A DNA stretch of 64,000 nucleotides from Bacillus sp. E(2018) (GCF_005503015.1 NZ_SCOL01000001.1:2108001-2172000), one strand, 5' to 3'; shown: positions 32,887 to 41,766, counted from the stretch's first letter. Numbers and translations: made by a program. The notes: generated by a model from the letters alone, not told the origin.

Positions 32887-33663
32887 TCAATAACGTGCTG
32901 TATAGATTGGCTTTATTACATCCATATCAATAAATGTATAAAGTTTTGTTGCTCTCTTCGACGTTCTTGTTGTTGTTTTTCCTTGTACTTCTTGAATAAA
33001 AGGAAGAGATTTTATCTTCCTTGAAAATGATTGATCACTCAAAATCGCAGAATCATTTGTTACGGTTTTTAAAACAGCCTGAAGTTCAGAATACGTAAAG
33101 TTTTCAGGTAAGAAATTCTTAGCTACAGTCGTTTGCAACAGATCGTTGGTAATGACTTGAATCGCATCTGCAATGATTTGTTTATGATCAAAGGCTAGAT
33201 CTAGGTTCAGTACTTCTTTTATCGAAAACAATTCAATATCAGCTGCATCATCTTGTGCTTTTCTTAAAGATAGATACGTATCTGGAACAATTGCATAATG
33301 TGCGTTTGAGATAATCCATCCTCTAGGATCGCGTCCAGGTTCATCGTATACGCCAAACTGTTTAATATGAATACCCGAGATATTCGTCTCTTCTTCTAAC
33401 TCTCGTTTAGCTGCTTGAAAACCGGTTTCATCATCTTGCACGAAACCTCCTGGAATCGCCCACTTGTTTGCTTCAATGTTCATATTTCCTTCTGAATCAA
33501 GTGCCGCTCTTTTGATCAGCATGATTTTAAGATCCATCGTAGGAGGTTTATATGCCTCATTTTTTTCTGAGATAATCGTAAATACACAAATATCGGAAGT
33601 GTAACCATCTGGTGTGCGATATTTTTTGATGTCATATTGTTTCAATGCTTCCTTATTAGACAA
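32887..33663 (-). CDS. NrtR-like Nudix regulator/hydrolase
   Basis: A 258-residue protein with an N-terminal Nudix domain and a C-terminal winged-helix-like region (SQ-LQAVLKTVTNDSAILSDQS, then FSRKIKSLPFIQEVQGK). The Nudix box reads GGFVQDDE (72-79) and RELEEET (87-93): the glutamates are kept but the final Gly is Asn. This layout is that of NrtR, a repressor of NAD synthesis genes that senses ADP-ribose. It starts at TTG 33663 after AAGGAGGGG. Placement next to pncA-pncB-nadD and shared palindromes support regulation; whether it still hydrolyses substrate is unknown. Confidence 0.75.
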   Translation of the reverse strand: MSNKEALKQYDIKKYRTPDGYTSDICVFTIISEKNEAYKPPTMDLKIMLIKRAALDSEGNMNIEANKWAIPGGFVQDDETGFQAAKRELEEETNISGIHIKQFGVYDEPGRDPRGWIISNAHYAIVPDTYLSLRKAQDDAADIELFSIKEVLNLDLAFDHKQIIADAIQVITNDLLQTTVAKNFLPENFTYSELQAVLKTVTNDSAILSDQSFSRKIKSLPFIQEVQGKTTTRTSKRATKLYTFIDMDVIKPIYTARY

Positions 33664-33680
33664 TGATGCCCCTCCTTTAT

Positions 33681-33706
33681 AATTAACAAATTGTTTATTG
33701 TTAATT
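33681..33706. promoter_or_regulatory. putative operator of the Nudix regulator gene
   Basis: A perfect 9-bp inverted repeat AATTAACAA / TTGTTAATT with an 8-bp spacer, just upstream of the ribosome binding site. It probably mediates autoregulation by the NrtR-like protein. Confidence 0.55.
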
Positions 33707-33836
33707 TATTTATATTCTATTTACCTCATTTTGTCAACGGATAAACCATATTTTTATAAAGGAAGTTATTGTCTTCGCTTTAAATAGCTCGCTAGCCATG
33801 GGTTGTTCAGTGAATGTCCTATTAAAAAATAAAAAA

Positions 33837-33866
33837 CCACCCGAGAAGACGAATCCACCCGGATGG
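33837..33866 (-). terminator. terminator of the nucleotidyltransferase gene
   Basis: On the minus strand CCATCCG pairs with CGGGTGG (one U-G pair) and is followed by TTTTTTATTTTTT. Confidence 0.7.
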
Positions 33867-33909
33867 CTATTTCTATTGTGTATGCATTGCCCCTTTTTTA
33901 TACTTACGA

Positions 33910-34773
33910 TCATCCTTTATTCTCTGGCCGAACAAAGCTCATTTTTTCTTTATAAGCTGCTAAAAATGGAAGGTCAGGGTAATGTTTTTCCACAAGATTA
34001 TAAATTTCTTGAATCAATAGCTCTAATTCTTTTATACTCTCATGGACATTTTGTATTAAGATTTGGGATAGCCGTTCATCCAAATTTTCGGGCTTTATTG
34101 TAAAAATCTCGCTGTATTTGTGCATCCACTTAAAGGACGGATGATGAATATATAATTTATTCAAACCAAATAATGTTCCGAGAATTTTCTTCTGTACACC
34201 CACCATTAGATCATACAACATGATCCACTCGTTCCTATCCAAGAGAGCATACCGGTTGTTCCATCTACTCCATAAAGCTAGATTTTCTTCAATCATGTTT
34301 TGTGCTAATTGATCTGGATACACTTCCACTTCTTTTTTCAGTTCAGTAATCATTCGATTTCCGTACAAACTTACTCCATAAAACACGGATGAAGCCATAC
34401 ACTGTTTGCCATAATCGACCTCATACTCTTCCACTACTTCTTTTATCCACGTATGTGCTGTAGATGTTAAAAAACTGCTGATCTCAAGCTTTACATTTTG
34501 AGGCGTTAAATAGCTCTCTGCCCATTCCTCCTCTTCATATGGATGAAATTCTATAATGGATCCATCTATCGCGTGAATGGGAATCATTCTATCTTCATCA
34601 GTTGGAGGTTCCGACCAGAAAATATTCAGTTCAATATCCGAGTGTTTGTCTTCCCACCCTCTTGAAACAGAGCCAGCCAATAATACAGCCTGCACTTTTT
34701 TGTTTTCTTTATAAATAGCTGCCATTTTACTAGCTATATCTTTTAACTTCAATTTTAACTCTCCCACTTTCAT
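33910..34773 (-). CDS. nucleotidyltransferase-fold protein
   Basis: A 287-residue protein with the pol-beta-type motif LLAGSVSRGWEDKHSDIELNIFW (given in two parts: GSVSRGW and DIELN), the GS-x10-DxE catalytic pattern of small nucleotidyltransferases. The rest is helical, with no named domain. Relatives include aminoglycoside adenylyltransferase-like and MNT-type proteins, but no HEPN partner is adjacent. Start choice is uncertain: ATG 34773 has a weak site, while TTG 34752 has GGGAGAG six bases before it. Confidence 0.7.
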   Translation of the reverse strand: MKVGELKLKLKDIASKMAAIYKENKKVQAVLLAGSVSRGWEDKHSDIELNIFWSEPPTDEDRMIPIHAIDGSIIEFHPYEEEEWAESYLTPQNVKLEISSFLTSTAHTWIKEVVEEYEVDYGKQCMASSVFYGVSLYGNRMITELKKEVEVYPDQLAQNMIEENLALWSRWNNRYALLDRNEWIMLYDLMVGVQKKILGTLFGLNKLYIHHPSFKWMHKYSEIFTIKPENLDERLSQILIQNVHESIKELELLIQEIYNLVEKHYPDLPFLAAYKEKMSFVRPENKG

Positions 34774-34866
34774 CAACCTAGTTTTTTAAGGTCTACTAAC
34801 ATATGTAAATTATTGATAGTATTAGATTATCATATGTTGACCCATTTTCATCTATTAGGAGTAGAT

Positions 34867-35772
34867 ATGCAAACGATAAAGAAATACACAATCTCTCAAG
34901 AAACATTGGATAAGTGGAGCAGAATTTTTGTGCCCAAACGTGATATTTTCTATTTTAAAAGCAAACCAGACCATTTACCTTCTCATAAAATAACGGAAAT
35001 CAATCGAACTGCTTTTACACTCGACGTTAGAACCTCTTTTCTTACATGGTCTATTGACCAAAAAGCTGAATATATAAGCGTGATGTCAAATGAGGAGCTC
35101 CGTGCTCTACCTACTTTAGAAAGGGATAAATTAATTTCGGAGCAGAAATCACTTAACAGAGGGCTTGTTTTTACAGAGAATGAATTAAAAGATCTGATGA
35201 AGAATTTAAACTCGTTAGAAGTTGATTACCATTTAAAGGTATTAAAAAGAGACGCTTCGTTTCAAGACATTGTGATTCTTCAAAAGTGCAACTGGGATCA
35301 ATTGTCGAAAGATGCTCAACACGCCATATTAATAAACTATGACGCTGAGTGGATTGGCGAAAATGCCTTAGATCAAGTAATACGTGAAAACTATCAAACA
35401 CAATACCCAGAATTATACCCCTACATGGACTCTTTTCCAGAAGAGAATGGTCCTAATTGTCTAGCGGCTGTTGCTTCAGCAATTCGCTCCTCTACAGATG
35501 AAATCCGGTGCTGGATGCAGGTTGAAACCTTTATCAATCAGTTAGAGGAGAACCACTATCATCATATTGAGACTTCTTCTATCCAAGCCGGGGATGTATT
35601 AATATGGTTTAATCATCAAGATCAAGTTGTGCATGCTGCTTATCTTTTAAGTAAAGAACATGCATTTAACAAACATGGACAAACGATGTTTAATCCCTGG
35701 CAAGTGATTAGAATTAGCGACCTTAAAAAAGCATGGGCTAACTTTACATATAAAATTTATAGAAAAGTTTAA
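34867..35772 (+). CDS. hypothetical protein with papain/NlpC-like C-terminal domain
   Basis: A 301-residue soluble protein. ATG 34867 follows TAGGAG by five bases. The first 180 residues are helical and unrecognised (SNEELRALPTLERDKLISEQ). The C-terminal third shows GPNCLAAVASAI (C198), AGDVLIWFNHQDQVVHAAYLL (H256) and a later KHGQTMFNPWQV (H270 or N276), the Cys-His-polar order of NlpC/P60 and similar papain-fold proteins, including the GDV(L/I)xF lead-in to the histidine strand. There is no signal peptide, so it would act in the cytoplasm. It lies 18 bp before a GNAT gene on the same strand. Confidence 0.6.
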   Translation: MQTIKKYTISQETLDKWSRIFVPKRDIFYFKSKPDHLPSHKITEINRTAFTLDVRTSFLTWSIDQKAEYISVMSNEELRALPTLERDKLISEQKSLNRGLVFTENELKDLMKNLNSLEVDYHLKVLKRDASFQDIVILQKCNWDQLSKDAQHAILINYDAEWIGENALDQVIRENYQTQYPELYPYMDSFPEENGPNCLAAVASAIRSSTDEIRCWMQVETFINQLEENHYHHIETSSIQAGDVLIWFNHQDQVVHAAYLLSKEHAFNKHGQTMFNPWQVIRISDLKKAWANFTYKIYRKV

Positions 35773-35790
35773 TTCAGAACGGGTGATAAG

Positions 35791-36339
35791 ATGTTAAAAG
35801 CAAGAAGAATTCTTTTTCGAGAGATGGTTGCTGAAGATTGGAAATCTATTCATCAATATGCCTCAAAAGAGATTGTTTCTCGATACCAGCCTTGGGGGCC
35901 GAATCTTGAGGATGATACTATAGCGTATGTGAATGAAGTGATTGATGATGCCAATAAAACTCCTCGTGTACGTTATGCCTTTGCAATCGTTGAAAATCAA
36001 AATAATAGGCTTATCGGAGCTGGAGAATTGCAGATCACCTCTTTGACTAATCGTGTGGGTGAGATTGGTTATGTCATTCACCCCGACTATTGGGGAAAGG
36101 GATTTGCAACAGAAACTGGGCAACTTTTATTAAAGTTTGGTTTTGAAAATCTGCAGCTACATCGTATTTTTGCAACTTGTGACCCTAGAAATAAAGCGTC
36201 AGAAAAGGTTTTAATGAAACTAGATATGATGTTAGAAGGCGTAATTCGTGAATCCATCCTGCTTAAAGACGGATGGCGTGACTCTTTGTTATTCAGTATG
36301 CTAGAGCACGAATGGACAGACAAAAAAGGACTCAAATAA
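35791..36339 (+). CDS. RimJ/RimL-type GNAT acetyltransferase
   Basis: A 182-residue acetyltransferase: the N-terminal ARRILFREMVAEDW, acetyl-CoA loop GYVIHPDYWGKGFATETGQLLL, and C-terminal RIFATCDPRNKASEKVLMKLDM are textbook for the RimJ/RimL branch that acetylates protein N-termini or small amines. The start follows GGGTGAT. Its stop codon lies inside the terminator loop. Confidence 0.88.
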   Translation: MLKARRILFREMVAEDWKSIHQYASKEIVSRYQPWGPNLEDDTIAYVNEVIDDANKTPRVRYAFAIVENQNNRLIGAGELQITSLTNRVGEIGYVIHPDYWGKGFATETGQLLLKFGFENLQLHRIFATCDPRNKASEKVLMKLDMMLEGVIRESILLKDGWRDSLLFSMLEHEWTDKKGLK

Positions 36340-36350
36340 GAGTCCTTTTT
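36323..36350. terminator. bidirectional terminator containing a stop codon
   Basis: AAAAAGGACTC / GAGTCCTTTTT is a perfect 11-bp stem. Its loop contains the TAA of the GNAT gene. It also serves the converging YqcI/YcgG gene. Confidence 0.9.
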
Positions 36351-36355
36351 ACGTT

Positions 36356-37081
36356 TTATTTATGATGAAACGGACATTTTCCCGCTATCGGTTCAACGTC
36401 GTCTCCAATAAAGTATTGTTTCCATTCACGGTGTTCCGGGTCCCCATAATGACTAATGTTCGGGTGCTTCGGAAGATTATCCCACTTCTCTACCCGCTCT
36501 CGAACTTTTTCTCGAGACATCGCTCCGCCCGGTGATGTTCCCTCTAAGCCTTCAAAGATTCGGCGAGGCTGGAATCCGAGAACTAAGCTGTTACCAAGAT
36601 CTCTTGTTTTTCTTTGTTTGTATGCGGGTGCGTTCCCGAATACAAAATAAGGTTCATTATCAAATGAAAAAGCGAATAAGTGATGGTCCGGATCTTTCGG
36701 TATATGTTCTGGCCAAGGCTGATTATCTGTTTCGTGAAGTGATTGAAGCATCTTCCAAAAATAATCTCGGTAATAAGGAATGTCTTTCTCTTCCTTCTCA
36801 GGCTCGACAAACACAAAAAGTCCGTGACGAATTAATTTAGGTGCGTCAAAAAGTTTGTTGAATTCTCGAATCGCTTCAGGCAGGTTCGACCAATCATCAT
36901 GCGTCACATATGCATAACGAAGCTCCCCTTTATTCTCAGCGGCCATTCCAAAATAACAAGGAAAGGTCTTATTTGTCACCGTCTCATGAAAGGTTTTATA
37001 CTCTTCAATAACCCATGCTGGCACTTTTTCTGGATTCGTCATATCTTCTTTTTTTAGCAAGCACAATTGTTTCGTCTCCAC
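36356..37081 (-). CDS. YqcI/YcgG family protein (possible haem-dependent N-hydroxylase relative)
   Basis: A 241-residue protein of the YqcI/YcgG family: FPCYFGMAAENKGELRYAYV, HHLFAFSFDNEPYFVFGNAPAY, and a C-terminal GKCPFHH. It starts at GTG 37081 after GAGGAG. Established knowledge is limited: one characterised relative is the guanitoxin pathway haem enzyme GntA, an N-hydroxylase. A haem-binding role here is inferred from family membership and the conserved Cys/His tail. It lies downstream of the APH-like kinase gene (50-bp gap). Confidence 0.78.
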   Translation of the reverse strand: METKQLCLLKKEDMTNPEKVPAWVIEEYKTFHETVTNKTFPCYFGMAAENKGELRYAYVTHDDWSNLPEAIREFNKLFDAPKLIRHGLFVFVEPEKEEKDIPYYRDYFWKMLQSLHETDNQPWPEHIPKDPDHHLFAFSFDNEPYFVFGNAPAYKQRKTRDLGNSLVLGFQPRRIFEGLEGTSPGGAMSREKVRERVEKWDNLPKHPNISHYGDPEHREWKQYFIGDDVEPIAGKCPFHHK

Positions 37082-37131
37082 TTAACCACTCCTCTAATCT
37101 GTTAATGAGGAATTTCCCTTAAGCCACTTTC

Positions 37132-38151
37132 TTAAAACATGAATGTCACTTCTTCTTTTTTCCAGTTCATCATGTTCTCTAATTGCTGTAGATGAACAGC
37201 TAACCAGACCATTTCATGCTGAAATCTTTTTGGAGGCTCTCCTTCATGAGGAGTGATATCAATCCACCACGTACTTTCCATGTACCAAACTAATCGTAAA
37301 GCAATCACTAATCTTTCAACTGATAATTCATTTGTATTATTGTACCCTTTAAGAAATGCCTGGACAGCTTTACGATTTAACATATTATTTTGCAGACATG
37401 TTGAGATGATCAGTCTCCCAATATCCAATTCTAAATAGTCATAGTTCATCCGATCAAAATCGAGAATCGCCGATATATGGTCTTCTGAAAAAAGCATGTT
37501 ATCTACCCAAAGGTCCCGATGACACCAGCCAGGAGTGAGATTTTTAAACGGCTCAATATCCAACGCTAAGGTTGAAGTCTTTTGAATTTCCATTAAAGAA
37601 CGGATATGATCTAATCCTTGTTCAGCACATTTATGTATTTCACTTTGCCAATACTCCACACGTTCTTCTATAGAAGGAACCTTAAACAATGTTTCTGATT
37701 TCCTTGATAATGTTCCATCATTTAGTAAAGTGTGAAGCTTCCCAACTTCTTCACCGAGAGATTGCATCTGTTCACTCGAAATATTACCCGGGGGAATTAA
37801 GCACCCTTCCATAAAGCGCATAACCGTAAAGAGTTCATCTTGTGATGACTTCTGTAAAAGCTCACCTTTATATAACAAGAGTTCTGGACATGCTAAACCT
37901 TCTGAAAACAATCTTTTTTGTGTTTGAAGAGTAGATTGGATGGTTTGAAGATCGTACAGTTTGATTCGCTCTTTGTTATATTGCTTTATAAGGAAAACAC
38001 CTTGATTTGTTTCAATCTTCCACTTTTGATTGAGCCACCCACGTTTGATCGGTGTGCATCCTTTCACTTCAAACCCAAACCGATCTTCTACTTCCTCTTT
38101 TAAATGAGTCCAAAGACTTTCATTAGAAATTTCAGGCTCCACTTCATTCAC
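37132..38151 (-). CDS. aminoglycoside phosphotransferase/choline kinase-fold protein
   Basis: A 339-residue APH-type kinase. The catalytic loop is GWCHRDLWVDNMLF (HxDxxxxN) and the metal motif ISAILDFDRMNYD. The N-terminal GWLNQKWKIETNQGVFLIKQY holds the ATP lysine. It resembles CotS-like spore-associated kinases as much as resistance enzymes, so no resistance claim is made. The gap to the DUF2087 gene upstream is 13 bp. Confidence 0.82.
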   Translation of the reverse strand: MNEVEPEISNESLWTHLKEEVEDRFGFEVKGCTPIKRGWLNQKWKIETNQGVFLIKQYNKERIKLYDLQTIQSTLQTQKRLFSEGLACPELLLYKGELLQKSSQDELFTVMRFMEGCLIPPGNISSEQMQSLGEEVGKLHTLLNDGTLSRKSETLFKVPSIEERVEYWQSEIHKCAEQGLDHIRSLMEIQKTSTLALDIEPFKNLTPGWCHRDLWVDNMLFSEDHISAILDFDRMNYDYLELDIGRLIISTCLQNNMLNRKAVQAFLKGYNNTNELSVERLVIALRLVWYMESTWWIDITPHEGEPPKRFQHEMVWLAVHLQQLENMMNWKKEEVTFMF

Positions 38152-38164
38152 TTCTTTCCAACGA

Positions 38165-38470
38165 TTACTTGAGTTCTTGCCATTTTGCCCAAAGCGATTC
38201 GTCTCTTTTTATGTAATTTCCTGCATCACGGTCCATGTATCCGTTCACAATAAATTCTCTGCGAATGGTACAAAAATCTTCATGATACGTCTTAATAAAT
38301 TCATTGATTTCTCGTTCCGTATAGGACTGATTGTCATTCAGCTGCTGAATGAAGTATTCTAAGATTACTAACTTCTTCTTCTTTTGAGACGGAATGTTTT
38401 TTAGGCGTCCGTCTTTGTTTAGAAATGCGTTCAATACACTTTTTTGGTAGCTTTCTAGGCTAGTTGTCAT
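38165..38470 (-). CDS. DUF2087 protein
   Basis: A 101-residue protein typical of DUF2087: GRLKNIPSQKKKKLVILEYF, then YTEREINEFIKTYHEDFCTI and RREFIVNGYMDRDAGNYI. It is a small winged-helix-like domain, possibly DNA-binding, often found as the C-terminus of ArsR-like regulators. Here it stands alone. ATG 38470 overlaps the upstream GNAT gene's end by 11 bases. Confidence 0.8.
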   Translation of the reverse strand: MTTSLESYQKSVLNAFLNKDGRLKNIPSQKKKKLVILEYFIQQLNDNQSYTEREINEFIKTYHEDFCTIRREFIVNGYMDRDAGNYIKRDESLWAKWQELK

Positions 38471-39263
38471 TATTCTTAATCCTTTCTTTACATTGATTGA
38501 TCGTCCATTTCTCAATGTCATTAAATCCTAATCGCTTATAGATACGACCAGCTTCTGGGTTGTCATAGAAGAGTGTAAGTGTCTTGTTTTCTTGAAATAG
38601 GTTATGCATGAGGTGTTCAACACAGATGCTAGCTAATCCTTTTCCCTTTTTATTAGGAAGTGTACATACCCCTGAAACCATTGCGGCGAAAGAAGTCTCA
38701 CAAACGGTTGATGCTGATGCAATCAATTTATCATCTTCTTCAATCACGAATATCCTAGACCATCCATTATTCATCTGACCAATAAAAGATTCTGGATTAT
38801 ACTCCCTCTTAAATTCAGGAATTTCTTGATAAAAAGAGATAAGCTGAGGAACTTCTTCTACACTTAAACACCTAACTAAATCAGAGTGGTGAAAATCTGG
38901 TAAAGGGTCACATTTTGCATAATAATAACTTTCGTGTTTCGAATAACCGTCTATAATAAATGGTTCCATCTTTTTAGTTAAACTCTCTATTCCATTAACT
39001 TCTTTTTCATTTATATCTCTATTGATGATGTCCGCAATTTCTTGTAGATTACAGTCTGTTTCCCAATACGGTGTATATTTGTTCTTGAATTTACATAGCA
39101 CAGCGATTAGCTCTCCATCTAAATCGAACTGACCCCATAGTGTTTGAATTTTGTCTTCGTACCCATATGATTCAATTCCCCACAATGTAAACAGATTTTC
39201 TGCTGGCCTTTTGCTCAGAAGTCTCATTACTTTTTCATGATCACTTTGATTTAATTTTCTCAT
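38460..39263 (-). CDS. GNAT acetyltransferase
   Basis: A 267-residue protein. The C-terminal half is the GNAT fold: VSGVCTLPNKKGKGLASICVEHL (acetyl-CoA loop) and LFYDNPEAGRIYKRLGFNDIEKW. The N-terminal half (ENLFTLWGIESYGYEDKIQ) is like the double-GNAT-fold acetyltransferases with a degenerate first domain. The acceptor is unknown. The start has GAGGAAATA. Confidence 0.82.
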   Translation of the reverse strand: MRKLNQSDHEKVMRLLSKRPAENLFTLWGIESYGYEDKIQTLWGQFDLDGELIAVLCKFKNKYTPYWETDCNLQEIADIINRDINEKEVNGIESLTKKMEPFIIDGYSKHESYYYAKCDPLPDFHHSDLVRCLSVEEVPQLISFYQEIPEFKREYNPESFIGQMNNGWSRIFVIEEDDKLIASASTVCETSFAAMVSGVCTLPNKKGKGLASICVEHLMHNLFQENKTLTLFYDNPEAGRIYKRLGFNDIEKWTINQCKERIKNNDN

Positions 39264-39280
39264 ATGTTTATTTCCTCAAC

Positions 39281-39636
39281 TTATAGAGATTGGGATTGCC
39301 TATTCCGTTCGAAACCTAAATAACGTGTGCCTTGAAAAGTGAGTGTTCCTCTATCACCTTCCACTAACATGCCGTACTCTTGTGCCTTAACGTGAAACTC
39401 CATTCGGTCCCCGCTCTCCACTTCAAACGTGACGAAGTACCATGTTGAAGCAGACGAATCATTAGAACCTCCGCTTACTTTACTTCTTTTTGTAACCATT
39501 TCTGCTGCAACGGATAGTACAGGCTGCTTGTTATTGCTGTTCCACTGACTGATTCCTTTCACGATGACAATTACAAAAACACTAATAACGATTACAAAGA
39601 CAGCAACAATAAAAATGGGAGCAAGATATCAAACAT
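39281..39636 (-). pseudogene. DUF2500 gene with a frameshift after codon 4
   Basis: From ATG 39636 (GGAG five bases upstream) the frame reads MFDI and then shifts. The rest of the protein continues in another frame from 39624 downward: APIFIVAVFVIVISVFVIV, then VKGISQWNSNNKQPVLSV and the DUF2500 core (VTFEVESGDRMEFHVKAQEY). One missing base, probably a T in the TTT/TT run near 39622-39624, restores a normal 118-residue protein with its N-terminal membrane helix. This could be a real mutation or a sequencing error. A GTG at 39562 gives a helix-less 93-residue product without a good site. Confidence 0.7.
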
Positions 39637-39750
39637 CAAATCTCCGCTACCGCCAAATCCTGGTTCTTAAAAACCTCCATATCTTCATACCCCCTATCAC
39701 CTACTTACCATAATATTACATACGAAAGCAAAAAAATAGAAGTTTCAGAT

Positions 39751-39897
39751 TTAACGCCGTTCTTTTACGGTACGTGTTTTTATTCCTGTTACACCTTCAC
39801 CGGTAAATGCTCTCTTTCCACCTGTAGTCGCATCGTGACCACCTGTAACTATGAAATCACCACCTGAACGATGCCTCTTTTCACGGATAAATCGCAA
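39751..39897 (-). CDS. possible short Gly/Thr-rich peptide
   Basis: A 48-codon frame starting at TTG 39897, five bases after AGGTG. The product is basic and Gly/Thr-rich (REKRHRSGGDFIVTGGHDAT, then TGGKRAFTGEGVTGIKT). The composition looks coding-like, but the frame begins right after the siderophore operon's terminator, with no clear promoter. I do not recognise it. Confidence 0.25.
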   Translation of the reverse strand: MRFIREKRHRSGGDFIVTGGHDATTGGKRAFTGEGVTGIKTRTVKERR

Positions 39898-39922
39898 CTC
39901 AACACCTAAAAGCACACAAAAA

Positions 39923-39950
39923 AGGACTTCCTTGGTCAATAGGAAGTCCT
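39923..39950 (-). terminator. terminator of the siderophore operon
   Basis: The perfect stem AGGACTTCCT / AGGAAGTCCT is followed on the minus strand by TTTTTTGTG, 11 bases after the last synthetase stop. Confidence 0.9.
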
Positions 39951-39960
39951 CATTTTCTAA

Positions 39961-41766
39961 TTATTGAACAGCCATCTCTCTGTTTTTGCGAATTTCATAA
40001 AGGGCATTTTGAACCTTTCCAAACTCAGAGGCATGTGGACGGTCATCTCCATCTCCATAACCGTAATCTACCATTCTATTACGGTTCAGACATAGCTTTG
40101 TAAGTTCTGGCTTAAAGAAATCAAACAGCTTAAAACGCTCTTCTAGATGTGCAAATCTCGCTTGATATGCTTCAATACTGTCTACCAAATGTAACCAGAA
40201 TGCTTTTTCTTCTATTAAATGGTTCCGCACCAGAACATTTGATAAATAACGAAGATGACAGATAAATAGTCCTGTAAAAATAAATTGTGTTAAACCTTCA
40301 GGTGGTTCACTTCGTAACACAGCGCGCAGTTCTTCCGTTACACCCTCTAACTCTTTAAAAGGCTGATCCGAGATGTTCACGTCATCTACGTAATCTTTTA
40401 CCGCTAGTCTTTCAGGCTGATAGTCTTTTAGAATTAAGATCGTGTTCTGACCATGTGGCGAAAAGACCGTTCCATATTGATAGAGAAAATGTAAAAGCGG
40501 TGGCATCACAACACCGAAGAATTTAGTCATCCAATCGTCAGCACTTAACCCAGACTTTTCAATCAGACTTTGTACATAAGGCTTTCCGTTTCCATCAACA
40601 TGATGAAGTGCAGCAAGCGTAATCGGTTGTTCACCGTCTTTTAGATACGTGTATATACTTTCACGCCAGATTGTTCCTAACATCTCCAGATATTGATAAG
40701 GTGCTCCTTTTAGCCCGCTATAGTGAGGGTGATCCACATTAATACTCGCTACCTCTCCGGGAAGGACGACTTCACATTCGTCACGTAAAAAACTGTCACC
40801 CTCAAAAATTCCTTTGATGTGCTCTGTAACACGTGGTGCGATCAGTGTTCTCTCTGACGGTAGTCCTCGATACACAAGCGTATTTAGGATGCTCATCGGA
40901 AGTTTGACATGAGACTTCAACGGGTTTGTTACATTGACAAACGTTCGAACAGACTGTTGAGGCAAGTAATGATCCGTTCCTTCTTCTAAAGGAACAATCA
41001 TGCCTGTCGCTAGATCCTCAGGAAAATTTTGAATCAATACGTTATTCCACTGCCATTCATGTACCGGCATGTAATAATAATCTAGTGGTAATTTTCCCTT
41101 CTCTCGTAAAATCTCATTAAAGCGCTGAACAAGAACACCATCTAGCTCTCGCATTAAAAGTTTTTCATAATGAAGTTCCTGTACCGATTGAAACTGAGCG
41201 CGATCGCGGTGAACGGCAATCCAGAACAGCTTTGTTTCATTCTGGTTCTCCGGAGCGTATTTGTTATAGTCATCGAATCCAAAGCCGATACGACCTTTGT
41301 TATACGTGATCCATGGATGGCCTGACATCTCTCCCTCAAGCTCGGCATAATCAAGATCTACTAATTGGTCAGATGTTTTTTTATGATTGTTTAGTAGGTT
41401 TGAATCGGCAATAAGCGTATGATTTAGTTCTTTAATAAGGTGACCCGCTGTTTCTGAAGACATGCCGATCATTGGCTGAATATCCATCAAAAAGCGAATC
41501 GCATTGATTGCAGATTTCCATTCACCATTCTCAAGTATTTCGATTGATTCCGGATCTACATCGAAGCTTTCAAATAAACGTTTTTGGGCAGTAAAACGAT
41601 ATTTACGTTCTTCATTCACGGTAAAAACATATCCCTCATCTTCTTGCTCTGGGAAAATCATCTCTTCATACATATATTCTGCAAGCATCTTCGCTAACAA
41701 ATTTTTGTTCACTGTTTCCCACGTATCTTTTTTTAACATGGATTCTGTTTCATTTATATAAAGCAT
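39961..41766 (-). CDS. IucC/RhbF-like NIS siderophore synthetase
   Basis: A 601-residue ATP-dependent synthetase of the IucA/IucC family, which joins an amine to a citrate carboxylate. Motifs seen: SGHPWITYNKGRIGFGFDDY (HP..K.R.GF, ATP-binding), PVHEWQWNN, QQSVRTFVNVTNP, LKLPMSI-like KLPMSILNTLVYRGLP, SPHGQNTILILKDYQPERL and a final FerritinR-like FKPELTKLCLNRNRMVDYGYGD. The C-terminal domain fits the second-condensation type (IucC). The start has AAGGAGG. It is the last gene of the operon. Confidence 0.92.
   Translation of the reverse strand: MLYINETESMLKKDTWETVNKNLLAKMLAEYMYEEMIFPEQEDEGYVFTVNEERKYRFTAQKRLFESFDVDPESIEILENGEWKSAINAIRFLMDIQPMIGMSSETAGHLIKELNHTLIADSNLLNNHKKTSDQLVDLDYAELEGEMSGHPWITYNKGRIGFGFDDYNKYAPENQNETKLFWIAVHRDRAQFQSVQELHYEKLLMRELDGVLVQRFNEILREKGKLPLDYYYMPVHEWQWNNVLIQNFPEDLATGMIVPLEEGTDHYLPQQSVRTFVNVTNPLKSHVKLPMSILNTLVYRGLPSERTLIAPRVTEHIKGIFEGDSFLRDECEVVLPGEVASINVDHPHYSGLKGAPYQYLEMLGTIWRESIYTYLKDGEQPITLAALHHVDGNGKPYVQSLIEKSGLSADDWMTKFFGVVMPPLLHFLYQYGTVFSPHGQNTILILKDYQPERLAVKDYVDDVNISDQPFKELEGVTEELRAVLRSEPPEGLTQFIFTGLFICHLRYLSNVLVRNHLIEEKAFWLHLVDSIEAYQARFAHLEERFKLFDFFKPELTKLCLNRNRMVDYGYGDGDDRPHASEFGKVQNALYEIRKNREMAVQ

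Noticed and set aside
33798..34103. A 101-codon plus-strand frame
   Set aside because: It runs through the terminator and into the nucleotidyltransferase gene on the other strand.
37132..38151. The APH-fold kinase as an antibiotic resistance gene
   Set aside because: The fold covers many kinases; nothing in sequence or context points to aminoglycosides.
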